Position numbers and translations under genes: made by a program. Below are positions 45,560 to 57,823 of a stretch of DNA of 64,000 bases, piece by piece. Position 1 is the stretch's first letter, and each line of letters opens with the position of its first letter. Location of the stretch: positions 4,074,871-4,138,870 of the forward strand of contig OX422193.1 of assembly GCA_949130485.1 (NCBI GenBank). The letters run 5' to 3'. The notes below the pieces were generated by a model. The model saw only the letters and a list, made by a program, of their open reading frames with translations. It had not been told where the DNA came from and made no database searches. The DNA comes from Agelas oroides. Taxonomy: Eukaryota; Porifera; Demospongiae; Agelasida; Agelasidae.

Positions 45560-45980
45560 TAGCCTCATTCACAGGCCTTGCCACCGTCCAGTTTTTGATC
45601 ACTTACAGTATGCAAGAACAGAGGGGAGAAGGTCTTGGAGATTTCACCACATGCACGATGATGTGCTGTAATGATGGGTAGACAGATGGGGGGCGGTGCC
45701 CAACAAAGTACCTCGAGGCCCTTTTTGTAATATCTTGTCCAAGGACTTGAGAACATAATATTCAAAAGACACTGACATGATAGCTCGTCATTTGGTAGAC
45801 TCAAGGCTGATCATCACAGGTTTGTGAGTTACAACAACCAAGCATTGCTCCCCATCTGTCTACCCTCTGTCTACCTGATGTCATTGCACATAACTAAATC
45901 TCCCAGGCCTTCCCTTCCTCTCTGTTTTTGCATACTGCAAGTGATCAAAACCTGGAGGCAGGAACAGTGGAACAAGGCTA
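45560..45980. mobile_element. hairpin-ended MITE, TAGCCTCG family (copy E7)
   Basis: Left end TAGCCTCATTCACAGGCCTT, right end GTGGAACAAGGCTA; flanks GGTTTTCCT and GGCTTTCCA match at 7 of 9. More diverged than the other copies: the left hairpin is AGGCCTT/AAGGTCT (with a G-T pair) and the right hairpin is lost. Confidence 0.75.
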
Positions 45981-46940
45981 GGCTTTCCAGTTACCTGCAC
46001 TCTTGTGTACTCACACAAGTACAAATATAAGAAATAAGAGCGACTATGGAATAACTTTTAATTGACCGGAACGAAAATGCTTTGAGCTTTGCCGACATGG
46101 CACGTGCAATTGCCATCCAGCGAGGTAGGTTATGTGTTGTAGAGGAACTAGGAACATAGGGCAGACCCTCAACAGTTGCCCTATAGCCAGAACTAAGGAG
46201 CGCCGTGATCCTTAGCCCATGTGAAGGTATAAGTATTACATGTACATGTAGCTCGAGGGCTAATATAAATTGTCTGAGTGACACTTAATAATACTTGAGG
46301 TGAATGCACAGACTGAGAGAAGCTGGCTGCAGCAAAATGCAAGGCTACTAACTCACGCTACCCAGACAGGGGTTGCCAATCTTTGTGGGTAAGCTTATAG
46401 CTACAGTTATCTTCCATGTCTAACTATTCATTTTCCATGGCATATCAGCACTGATGTCGCAACAGTAGACAAAAGGGCCTTCCGTCCATATAGGCATAGA
46501 GTTATATTTAGAAGAAGTGCAGTGAGAAAGCTGCCTAGTCTGCCTTACTCTTATTTCGCCTCATAACATCTTCTATTAGGCCCCAATTCATTAATTATTA
46601 GTTTCTAATCAGCCGCCCACATAAATTTTCCGCGATAGAATTTATCACCATTATTTTTAATTTCGTATACTAATGACATAGTAACAAACCGGATAAGTGT
46701 AGCGATAAACGTAACGATAACAAACATGATTGTCCTGTAGCCTCGTTCCCAGGCCCCGCCCAAACAATCGGGAAAGGGGCCTGGTAGCGTTTCCGTGTAT
46801 TTTCTGTCGACCATTACCTCTCAAAATTTTGAGGAGCCAATCAGATTGCGGAATGAAACCACGCGAAATGTGATCCCATCACATGCGCACGAGGTCAAAA
46901 GTGCTGACTAAGCAATATGGTAGAATAGCTCATGATGGCG

Positions 46941-47574
46941 TAGCCTCGTACCCAGGCCGTTAATTAGGAAAAACGGCCTGGCAACTTCTCCGAGTTCAAA
47001 CTGTTGACTTCCGCTGCACTGGAGTTGTCAGTACCAATCAGATTTCAGAACGCTTCACGTGACAGTTGTACAGAATTTTAATTGCGTCATAAATGCATCA
47101 CAGTATTAATATACCCGTCCCGTGGTACTGCTAGCGCTTGGAATGACGCTTTTGTTCAAACTCCTTCCGTTGACTTGTGTGCAACAACTACAGTGCCTGC
47201 GGACAAAACGGATTCTTTATAAAAAAGGACCAGTTCGAGAGTAGCAGTGTCAGGTACTAGTTTAGTACTTACTGTCAGTCGGACACATCGACATCGGTGA
47301 GCGAGAGCGAGTCTACTGCAAGCAGTTCGTCTACAGATGACAAGTAAGACAGTAACCATCCAATATAAGCCTGTAACGAGTCTACTGGCAACAACAACGT
47401 GCTTGCACAATTACGAACAGTCACGTGGCTACGATTAAATATCACATGCATTATCCAATATTCATGGCTTGTATGGGTGCAGCTGTAATCTTTTCACGTC
47501 ACATCCGTATACAGTTTGAACCCGGGTAAGTTGCCAGGCCGTTTTTCCTAATTAACGGCCTGGGTACGAGGCTA
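46941..47574. mobile_element. nested TAGCCTCG-family element (copy E6)
   Basis: Ends TAGCCTCGTACCCAGGCCGT and the inverse, with a perfect 9-bp target duplication, ATGATGGCG (46,932-46,940 and 47,575-47,583). Hairpin arms at both ends are perfect: CCAGGCCGTT/AACGGCCTGG. No convincing ORF; an Asp/Ser/Thr-rich phrase on the plus strand near 47,280-47,345 is unassigned. Confidence 0.93.
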
Positions 47575-47790
47575 ATGATGGCGTCGTCTATGTCTCCTAC
47601 ATACGTGCAGCAGTGGTGTTGTGTTTGCAGGAGGTTGGTGGACGATCAAAATCAGAGAGCGCTGTTTACCCATACAGGTTTTGAGACAAACTCCCCGATC
47701 GTCTGTTGGCACTGGCTTGGGTCCCGATCAACTGAGACGATCTGTCGGAATTTGTGTATAGACAGCGTGCATCCCAAGCTGGATAGATAA
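47575..47790 (+). CDS. short Cys-rich ORF inside E5 (71 aa), unknown
   Basis: The frame ATG 47,575 to TAA 47,790 encodes MMASSMSPTYVQQWCCVCRR, then LVDDQNQRALFTHTG, CWHWLGS and ETICRNLCIDSVH. A CxxC pair, later Cys and His and a compact size suggest a small zinc-binding module, possibly the DNA-binding start of a longer transposase. E6's target duplication begins at this ATG, so the start codon is also present before E6 (46,932). Function unknown; it may be a truncated N-terminus. Confidence 0.4.
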   Translation: MMASSMSPTYVQQWCCVCRRLVDDQNQRALFTHTGFETNSPIVCWHWLGSRSTETICRNLCIDSVHPKLDR

Positions 47791-48661
47791 ACACTGAAGA
47801 TAGCATACTACAGCATCGCTTGTTCAACTCGCTCTTGCACGCAATTGCATGATAGTCAGCTGACATCAACGGTTGCAGTATTAAAGGCGTGCCCTACCGT
47901 AGCATGCGTTTGATGACGTTCACATTAGCGACAGAAAATACATGTAAGTGCTACCAGGCCCCTTTCCCGATTTATCGGACGAGGCCTGGGAACGAGGCTA
48001 AGTGTCTTGCACAGCATCCTAAAGAACCCTTCTGCAATGGCGTATGACGAGCGCTGATCCTCCTGGCATCATGCATGTTGGGTTCTTTTGTGAGAAATAT
48101 CTGCTGGCTATTGCTAAATACGTAATAGTAATACCCGCCCACCCGCATTGCGTGCAGGGGAAGCACCTGATGAGAAACTAAAAATCAACAAAATTGGGGC
48201 CTTAGCTTGTATACAGTTGGCCACACCCTTCCTTTTCTTTTTGCAGCTTGCAAGACTAAACCAGATTTAGGCAGACACAATGTGTAACCCCTTCACAAAC
48301 ATATGGACTGTTATGGCAGTAACCATCCCCTATGTGAGTCTTTTCTTGTAAGATAGCACAAGCACCATCAGCTGTTTGATTACACATACGGTAGAAAAGC
48401 CATTCTCTCAGTAGTAGAAACAATGAATGCTGCTCACATAAGTATCTCAGAGGTCAGAGGTGTTCATAACACATGTAGATGACATAATATTATACGTTAG
48501 TCTCTATACAGTAAGTTGACGCCATCCAAACCAAACTACCTCCGTTATTGCCACTTAGAAAACGCGTTCATATCAAACAACCAACAGTACTTCTTGTTTT
48601 CTACAGGGCAATAACATCCTAAAACTGGTGTATTACACGATTCAAGCAGATTTACCCTTAC

Positions 48662-48948
48662 CTTCACTCCACGCTGTGTTGCCCTCAAAGAGACGGTAAG
48701 CTCTACGCATACGCATGCGCAGTATAGGCTCAGAATCCTGACGTTACCACCGCTAGTAAACTTCCTTCCTACACAAGTTCCTTAGGTATACGGTCAATTC
48801 ATTCATAGTCCGTACACGCGTCAAGTTTCGATTGAAGTTTGATGATCAAGCAGTGAGGAACAAACAGCCTGACTGTACCGCCACTGTGACCAGATAGAAC
48901 GATAAGAAGAAGACAAAGGAAACCCTTCAAAGATCCAGCTACTACGAG
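48662..48948. promoter_or_regulatory. possible divergent promoter between RPS14 and EFA6
   Basis: On the minus strand, GCGTGGAGTGAAG is followed by the donor GTAAGGG at 48,661. On the plus strand, GCTACTACGAG is followed by the donor GTACGT at 48,949. These outward-facing donors could end the non-coding first exons of RPS14 (acceptor near 44,023) and EFA6 (acceptor at 55,309). The DNA between is CG-richer than its surroundings. No TATA box or clear TOP start was identified. This is inference from splice-site geometry only. Confidence 0.3.
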
Positions 48949-49019
48949 GTACGTTAAAGCCCAGGTTGCTATGTGACCAAGCCACTGACTAGACCTCGGA
49001 TCAGCTGACGTGGTCGTCA

Positions 49020-52000
49020 CTGTATCCGATTAGATTACTGAATCTAGGGGTGGCATTATCTACTTGGTGCTCTATGGCACGCGCTCATGTGTGAAGTACA
49101 GCAATTGACACACTTCTGCTGTGAGGGTGGTCACCCCATGAACATGTTGAATCCTAAGCTAGCTAAATCACACAGTTTTTGAGAAAGTGATTGTGACCAT
49201 CTGATAATAGTCCTGCCATGAGAATTCCCTGTATGCCTACTCCTTCCACACTCCTCGAGCCACACTCGAGAACTTGTTGAGCTGAGGCTGAAAACAAAAC
49301 AGATTTTTCCATGCTGTAGTTACTCGGTTCCTGTTTTGTGCATTTGTAGCTTGTTGTAGACCTGCTTTGCTTCCTCTCAGAGGCTTATCCTAGCCTAAAT
49401 ATATCATGTTGTGCACTGAAAAGGTATTTTTAACCCCCCACCCTCACCTTCCTTATGTTACTATGCTAAAGAGGTTTTGGAAAGGATATCGTCTTTTGTT
49501 CTGTTTGTAAGAATACATGAACCCATCATTTTATCTGAAACTTGCTAAATCAAAACATACTCAAGAACCTTGCCTTCCGCCACTCAAAATCACAGCTTCT
49601 TAGGAATTCCTTACTTACACTATACCAACGGGAAAGCATGGTTCAGCGTACAAGCTAAGCAACCAAAAACTGGACAGTGAGAAGAACGAGGGTAGTGGCC
49701 AATGCCATGTAGCTATCTTACATGTGTGCTCATACACTACTGGTATGTGTATATCCTATACTCTGGCCGGTGCATTCGTTATATTAAGTGAATTCTTTAA
49801 TTCTCCCCTTGGGGTGCAATATATGTGGATGTGATGTAAATAAGAAAGGATTCCTCTCGTTTGCCCAAGGCTTGGCTCAATTGTGTCTTGATATCGAAGG
49901 GTTCATTCCCTCAACACTTCCTGTACTGCAGTCACCCCCTTCCCCCCTTGGAGAAGGTGAGGCTTCAGTGGGTTAATTAATAATAGTCACTCTAGACACA
50001 GCACAATCAGCAGCACTGGGAAGTTGGCACTGGACACTGCAGTGTTATCCTAACTAGCACCTTCTGTAGACAGTGATAGTGAGAGGACGACAGCTCTACA
50101 CATACTGCAGGCAGTAGTACACAACCTGGTGTAGTCCCTTTAAGCATGCCATGTGACTGTTGAGCCAGCGATATGTGGTAGGCTAATGTGTTTGTATATG
50201 GCCAAATGTATTGTCAGATTTGAGTTTGGTCGAGCTACTAGTTCACAGGAAACAACGCCCAAGCAGGCCATGTGTATACTTCTATACTCTTCTTTCTGTA
50301 AGGATGTGTGCACTTTGTGTGCACTACATACTCTTCTATAGAACTCTCTTTTCTGCCTGCAAAAATTTCATTCCTCACAGTTCTTTCTTCAGAGTAATGA
50401 GCAATGCTCTCCTGTTGCCTCCATCGTTGTTCTTGTATCTCCACTGTCAGTGTCACTGTGATTCTCTTGTCCCATGTGGTCAGACATTGTCTCCTGTCAG
50501 TGTTTCTTTAGTGTACTTTGCAGAGGAGACTCACGTCGTGTGTTACTTAATTTGGCCCGGCACACCGTTGTTGTTATTGCATTATGAGTGTTGCAACATA
50601 TACTGGTACATAGAATGTAATACGTCTGGTATAGATGCCTTATTGCACGATTATGCATGCGTCCAAGATGTGGCTTTCCACCAAATATTTAGCATGACTG
50701 CTAGAGTGGAAATTCTCTTTGAGTTATCCCCATGACCATCAATGGAATAAGTCTGTGACCTTCCTCGCCATATACTTGTACTTGTGCATGCATGTCAGTT
50801 AATGCCAAGTTTGGAAGTAACACCTTTTCCTGCCCCTGACATGCCCAGCACCAACTGGTACCAAGTAGCTACGTATTTGGTAGATGTTGTCCCTATCCTG
50901 GCGTAATGGGCTTCCAGACACTCCATGTGGTCTCAATAACGAGGGAAGGAAAGCCTGTTTCCATGGTGATGGCTACCATAGACTCTTACCAAACAGAGGA
51001 GAGAGGAGACGACATCATGTTGTAGCAGCAATTCATGTTCTCTGACAACATTCCAAGGGCAAGAATCGTGAATATGAGCACTTTATGGACAAAGTCACAA
51101 TGGGAGCATAGGGTTTTCAACTATGCTGAAGCCATCTCACTAGTCAAAATTACTTCTTATGACTCACGTTACCAGCTAAACTTGAAAGTTGCTGGTTCAA
51201 CACTTAAGTCATTAGTCATAAGAGACAGCCAGAGGGCTTTACTTTTGTCAAAAATCCATTGTGCCCACTGTCACTATGTCCAAGAGTGCTTCTTGTAGCT
51301 TGTGTCCACGATTCTTACCCTTGGACAATTTGCTAGAGCACACAAATTGTCACTATCATGTGATTACAGTCCACCTCCTGTGCTTACGTATCACGTGTAG
51401 ACCCTATGATACCTCCAATTTTGATAACCACATTCCCAGCCCTTCCCTCCATCCGGTTGTGATCTTTTACGTGAGCATTTATCACAAGAGTGACACCATT
51501 ATCTATCTAGAGAGAAAGAGCGGGAAGGTTCCCTAGGTCTATGAATATTTGTGGAGCTTCCACTCACTCTTGAGGACAAGGAAAGCGTCTGTGGTTCAGT
51601 AGAGAGTCTGCCCCCTCTCCCAATCTCCCCCCCCCTCCCAATCTCCCCCCTGCCCCCTCTTTGTCTATATGTAGACATTGGCATCGGTAAATGCTGCCAG
51701 GTCTCCCCCTCTGTTCTGGTCAGTGGGAAGCCCTGGAACGAAACCACAATCTTGGTTGTTGTTTACGGTTACCATGACTACTGTTGGAGGTGTTTGAGGT
51801 GATTCTAATTATCGACTTGTATTATTCAAAGTGTTAAGCTTTGTACGTTCACATGTAGAAATAACAGTTGTGTACCTCTCCTCAAATAGCAAAGCTTATA
51901 CTTTATAATAACAAACTTAGCCATTGTGTACATACTGTAATAATCAACAATTTGAAGTCCTATATAATCAACAGAAAATCGATTTTTCAACTAAGCAATT

Positions 52001-54400
52001 GTTGTGGTAGTAGCTTGTGCTTGTAGCCATTGGTCAATGTCCATAGCTGTCACCATGGTAACAGGTTTTCCTCCCTTAGTGACACACATGGAGCATCTAG
52101 GAGTTAACGAGTTACTGTTAACGAGTTCAGAGGCAATGGTTACCAGATATCTTAGCTATTTATTTGCGCATAGCACTCATGGCTTACCCACGTTGTGGTA
52201 TCTGTGGAAAGAAGCTAACATTTACAGAGAGTTAGCTAAGTTGTGTTGTAACTTACCTTGATAAAAATCATAGCTTGCAAAAGAGCTCAACTGCTTCCAT
52301 ATTTAATGGATCTATGTACAGTGAGTCCACTCAGTCATCGCTGCCCCTGTACTTAATGTATGTACAAAGCAATTGTCCAACCCCTCTTTGTGAATTCTCC
52401 ATTTCGTTGATGAGGCCTTGTATTGGCCAAAATGTGTCCTGTGCAGTAGGTAACTTCATAACATCTATGCCTGCCTTTTTTTTGAGAGATGTCATTCACT
52501 ACTTGTTCATGATTGTGTGAAACCTGTAAACATAGTGCCTCACTCAACTAACCACCTGTTTGCTCACTGGCTTTCTTGTTAGAGTGCATGATGTGAACAT
52601 ACGTTTGCTGGTGAAAGCAGACATTGAACATAATAACAACTGAAAGAAAACAGTCATTCTCAAGGGTGTGCCATCTACCATCACTTTCCCAGATTTGTTA
52701 GTGAACAAGATGTTAATTCACCATGGCGCTAATGAATATGTGCTTGGTTTGGATGTCCAGTGCTTCCTTGGGCTTGGCTACCGTTTACACCACTGCCTTA
52801 CATTACATTACAACTAGAAAGAACAGTTTGCAAGTCCATTACTTTCCCTGTTACAGTACACTACTACTGCTCCATACAACAGATAACAACATCAATGAAG
52901 ACGTGCCTCCTACCGTTTGTGAACTTTATTGTGTATATCTAGAGGGAGGTTTACCAAACACATGACAAGCTGTGCCACGGGTATGTGTTCACAGGCAGCA
53001 TTTGGCATACTAATTTATCGTATCAATTAAAGGAAGGCCATAACAAGATATCATGCAAGGACGGGAGGGCATTATCTACCCTTAGGCATTTCCCTGATTG
53101 TAAGACCTCTATGGCCCTACAAGGGATGAAATTGGCAATGTAGTACCTACAATTGTGCGTCAAATCTTTGAAGTGGCGCAATGCCAGACAGACTATCAGG
53201 AAATGTTGTCAGTGGCCCCACTGTTTGGGAATACTGGGGAGAGTCCATACATTATCTACACTGTTACAACTCATGATCTCATAGTGAGGAGACTCCTACC
53301 CATGGGGCAGAAGTTCAAATCTTTTAAAGTGTGCACTTTGGTGAGTGTTTGGACTCTTTGCTCTTTCATATTATGACCACAGTGTCAACTAATGGTGTGC
53401 ACACAGCCAGTGAACTTTGCATAACATCTAGGCCTTTTTTAAGGAGATGTGGTTCATTGATAGTACATGTATCACTTGTGGAGCATAAGGGTTGATCTAG
53501 CACAAGCACTGACATAGACCAGTCAGTGGGCATACATAGAGCTACATACGTAGGATTGTTCATAGATATTTCTGACCTCTGAATGTTTCACACAAACACA
53601 TGTTGACATTAAGACTACCGGGTGTTTGGCGCAGTTGGTGTGTTACATCCATGGTACCCGCCCACCCACTGTATAATATATGCACAGAAATATTTGTTTT
53701 AGCATTGTGGCAGTATAGTTGAGAACCATGCATGTTTCACATTTTGTGTCCGGAACATTTGCCGATATTACACTACAGTGCACGCATTGATAAGCTAATT
53801 AGCACATACATGCAGGAAGCTGATCATGGCAGACTGTGATTAAGAATCAGCAAAATGTGATCTTCATGATTACAACACTTGATGTTGCATATGCGTACAG
53901 ATTGGTCTGTAGTACCAAATATGTGACAGTCCCAGACAAAACTCGATATTACTCTGTCACATAGTTTAAAGCACATCACCATGGTCAAAGGGCTGTATTT
54001 GCTGCACCTCATTAAGGGGCTTATACACACTTCATAGCTTCCTTTTGAATGTAGTGATTTGCCCAAAATATAAACATTATGGCCCAATAATAATATTCCA
54101 TTTCTGTCTGAGGACTGCTACGTGTACATATGACTGTACCCTATTTCCTGTTGTGGTCAGGTATCAGTAGTACATGCATGTGCCAAGGTTTATTCTCTGT
54201 GGTATGCTAACCTAAACAGACATTGTATGTATTCTTATGTAACAGAGGTCTCATATGTCATCCTGGTTGCCATGACTTCTGGGTGCTAATTTGCTTGTAC
54301 AGTACTATACTGAATTACTAGCTGACGTGAGTATGCCTCATACACCTACATACATTTGCCTCATTCCAAAAATTTTCAAACGGGCCTGGAAACAAATCTA
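49020..54400. other. long non-coding stretch, few recognisable features
   Basis: I recognise no intact gene. Decayed relatives of the 11,349-11,780 insert lie at 52,400-52,480 (GATGAGGCCTTGTATTGG with a mutated hammerhead core) and 53,405-53,470 (TAACATCTAGGCC). Between them, 52,690-53,350 in several plus frames reads protein-like (LVNKMLIHHGANEYVLGLDV; GYVFTGSIWHTNLS), possibly a broken element, but I cannot assign it. A C-rich run (CCCAATCTCCCCCC) lies at 51,610-51,660. Confidence 0.35.
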
Positions 54401-54408
54401 ATATATAC

Positions 54409-54475
54409 TAGCCTCGTCCCCAGGCCCCTCCCCCCGGAAGAGAGGCCTGGTACTCTCTGTTTGCGCATGTGCGCA
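54409..54475. mobile_element. lone left end of a TAGCCTCG-family element
   Basis: TAGCCTCGTCCCCAGGCCCC, then a hairpin closing at GAGAGGCCTGG, then CTCTGTTTGCGCATGTGCGC, as in E1 and E3. No matching right end was found downstream. A degenerate right end (GGGCCTGGAAACAAATCTA) lies just upstream at 54,382-54,400. Confidence 0.7.
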
Positions 54476-55309
54476 AGTTGTGAACGTTAGTGGCATTGTG
54501 ACAAACTAATTTTATTCATGAACATATGTACCCATAACCGTAACATCATCAATCACAATCGTTATTTGTATGGGCTTAGTCGAGCTCGCTCCAAGTTTGT
54601 ATGTGTAATAGCCAATTGTGTACTGCAAGAAAGATTGTTTATTTCTATGGTGGCCAATTCTCGGTCTGTTTTTCACAGAAGAGCCAATTACATTATGGCT
54701 GCTAATGATCTTTGAAGCCCTAAATGGAAGTGACCACCAATAAGCCACTTAACTGTAACGTAGAGGGCTGGTGTGCATTAGCTGCAGACGGCTTCTGTTG
54801 TGCTACACAGCGCCCATCACAGGCCTGCAACCAGCCAAGACTAACCCACATCTGTGAGGATATACAGGTCTAAACTGAGTCTACCAAGTTAGATCGATTT
54901 CTCTAATTATGGCAAGCGAGAGACATTGGTCTACCTACATGTAGCTCAATAGACTAGTCGAAACTCGGGGAACGCACTTACCAGCATGACATGGTGGGAC
55001 ATGTCTTCCTACAACAAACATTCAGTGTTGTATATACTATCACTGATTTAACAATTCACTGCCTTCTACTAACTTTCATCAGTGTTCATCTCCGGTTACA
55101 AGATGAAGACTGACAAAGAAATTGCTACAAGCCACTCACTGAAAATGAAAGGCTTTACAGACACCATCTGTCATCACAATGGAGAGCCCCAGCTTGGTCT
55201 TAGTCTAATCCCTAAAATTGTAGAATCTGTTTACATGTACTTGATCAAGCAATGAAGGGGTCTGTGGTTGTATTATTGTTATGTGTCACCCCCTCTCTAT
55301 CTCCTACAG

Positions 55310-57751
55310 CTGATACATCATGGTGGAGAAGATGATAGTGTTGGAACGTGCCATTGGGACAGATGGCCAACTGGGATCCTTTGGGTTCTCCATCCTGGGG
55401 GGAGCTGGGACCAAGTTTCCTGCAGTGGTGTGTGAGGTGGACCCACAGGGACCTGCTGACTTAACAGAAAAGGTGAAGGGTAGGAGGGACATATGTACAT
55501 ATAAAGGTGGGAGGAGGAGGAGGAGGAGGAGGAGGAGGTTTAAAGAACAAAGAGATGTGTGTCTACTGGCAGGGTGCCTGTACATGTATGCTTCTCCTTA
55601 AGGAATTCTCTTTCTTCCAAAAGAGAATTGGATTCTGAGATAGGACAGGTTGTTCATCGTAACCTTAAGGAATTCTCTTTCTACAAGTAAACATGTACTT
55701 GCTTAGGGTATAGTCATTAAATTTTCCATAAATCCCTGCAGTCCAGCCTCGTGGTTTAATGATAGAAATGTTGTGCTAGTATAATGTGCTCCCTTGAATA
55801 TAATACAGCAGTCAAAGTTCCATAAAACAAACACGGCCAAAGTCGATCTGTATACAAGTAGAATCATCACTGTATTTGTCTTGCACATCAGTGAAATTCA
55901 TTGTGGATAATTGCTGGAAACTTAATTACCTCTGGCCTTAGCAATGCTATTATACTCCATTACGCCATGCAGTAACAACAGTGCCTCCCACTGATGGCAG
56001 ACTCAATTCAAAGGTCAAGCTTTCCTCTCATGCACTGGTGTAATCCATGAGAGGGTGAAGGGAGAGTTCTGCTCTTGGCTGAGAGATTGTGTAGGAAGCC
56101 CAGATGTTAATTGTTTGGAATGTGCACACAAGTGCTGTTTAACTACTTGAACTCACCGCTGGGAAGCCACCACATTGGCCATTAGTCTTGTGCCCAAGCT
56201 AATTGGGCCATGTTTGTCTGTAACTAGGTGGCACGTACACATATTAATAAAATGCCTGACTCTGCCTGCCAGTGTTCCCCCCTCCCAAGCCAACCATATT
56301 CTGTGTAGCCAATACAGCATGCTGTAGACCATCGGTGGAGGTGGTATAAACATGTTACAGAATTAGTGGGGCCGTCCTTTTAATACCATATTCATATTGA
56401 TTGGGTGAGCGTATTTATATTTATTTCTCAGAGTGACTGCAATACACTTTCCTGCAGGTTTATGTAGGGGATCAGCTGCTGATGTTGAATGGAGAGAGGC
56501 TGGTTGAGTTAACACCAAAGGACCGTAAGTACAGACCCCTCTGTGTGATTGTGTTGGGTGGAGAAGAGGCGTTGGCATATCTCATTACTGTGGTATAAGC
56601 TCCTAAACTACAGTTTGGGGCTGGTGACAATCCAAGGGTGGTTTCAACATGTGGGGGGCGGTGTAATATGCAGACACTACTAACTCCATACATTTCAATT
56701 GGCAATAAGAACCCCAAAAGTGGACATCATGATGCTCCTCACATGCCAGACATTGCTGTGAAGGAAATACATTACCTTTACTGTAGCTCTAACGAGGCTA
56801 GTGGAGGATCACTGTTGGTAGAGGTTTGAGCAGACAATCACGTTGTGTTTTAGTTGTGTGTGTACCCAGTTGTACATGGGTCTACGATGTCTGTGCTTAT
56901 GTACACTGTGCATGTACATGTACCTTGTATGCACACTCCCACTCTGTTTTCCTGCAGTGGTCCAGAGAATAAGAATGGCTCCTAGCCCCTCTGAATTTGT
57001 GCTGGGTGAAGGTGAGTATGATGCAGCCACTTTTGATGGTTCCTCCACTGGAAGTTGCTTACACTGGACTGTATACATTCAGCAGTTAATAATAGCGTTC
57101 CCCAGATGGAACAGCATGAGCACAAACGGCAAATACTCTTTGTCTGGAGAATATAACTTATTAGTAGGATGTTACCCCTAGCAACTCACTGCCATATACT
57201 CCATTATTCAAGTTCGATTTTTGGTTGCTAAGCAACATCCAAGAACCTTTTATACATTGATTCTTGCTTACAATATCACTGTCAGTGTATGTGAAAGGTC
57301 ACAGAGTTCAGGTTACTTGACCATACTGTAAAATGCCCTGTGGGAACCTAGGATGAGAGGGTTTGCATCCTTCACTGATTTGCTAGACACAGTTGCTACA
57401 CTGACCTAGCTAGTGGATATAGTCTGCCATTGTTTATGTAATCATAATGGCACTATGCTTTGCTAACCTAGTCACTGTTGGAAAAATTTAGCCCATAGGT
57501 ACCAATCCACGTGTACAATGAACTACATGTGTCTATCTGTCATCTCTCCTTTTCTTCTCCATCCCGTTTTCTCTACAGACAAGGATCTTCGCCAACAGGT
57601 TGTGGCGCTGCTTCGTAAGAAGAATCGAGCTGCTGCAGCAAGCTCGTCAGACCTGAAGGGGCGAGTGAGGGACCACAGAAAGGTGTCTGCCCCCTCTCTT
57701 AGCAATTCCAGTGTACCCGGGGAGGAAAAGAGAAGGAGAGGGAGGCATGAG

Positions 57752-57823
<72 letters not shown>

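Larger units (their letters stand above)
46738..48000 (+). mobile_element. TAGCCTCG-family element with a Cys-rich ORF, split by E6 (copy E5)
   Basis: Ends TAGCCTCGTTCCCAGGCCCC and GGCCTGGGAACGAGGCTA; flanks ATTGTCCTG and AGTGTCTTG match at 7 of 9. The left hairpin arms CCAGGCCCC/GGGGCCTGG are perfect; the right has one mismatch. Copy E6 (46,941-47,574) is nested inside. Without E6 the element would be about 620 bp, the usual size for this family. Confidence 0.88.

Noticed and set aside
50211..50735. 174-residue plus-strand frame
   Set aside because: Hydrophobic/Cys-rich without domain, splice context or homologous copy; likely chance.
55304..55585. Minus-strand 93-residue frame
   Set aside because: Antisense shadow of the EFA6 PDZ exon.
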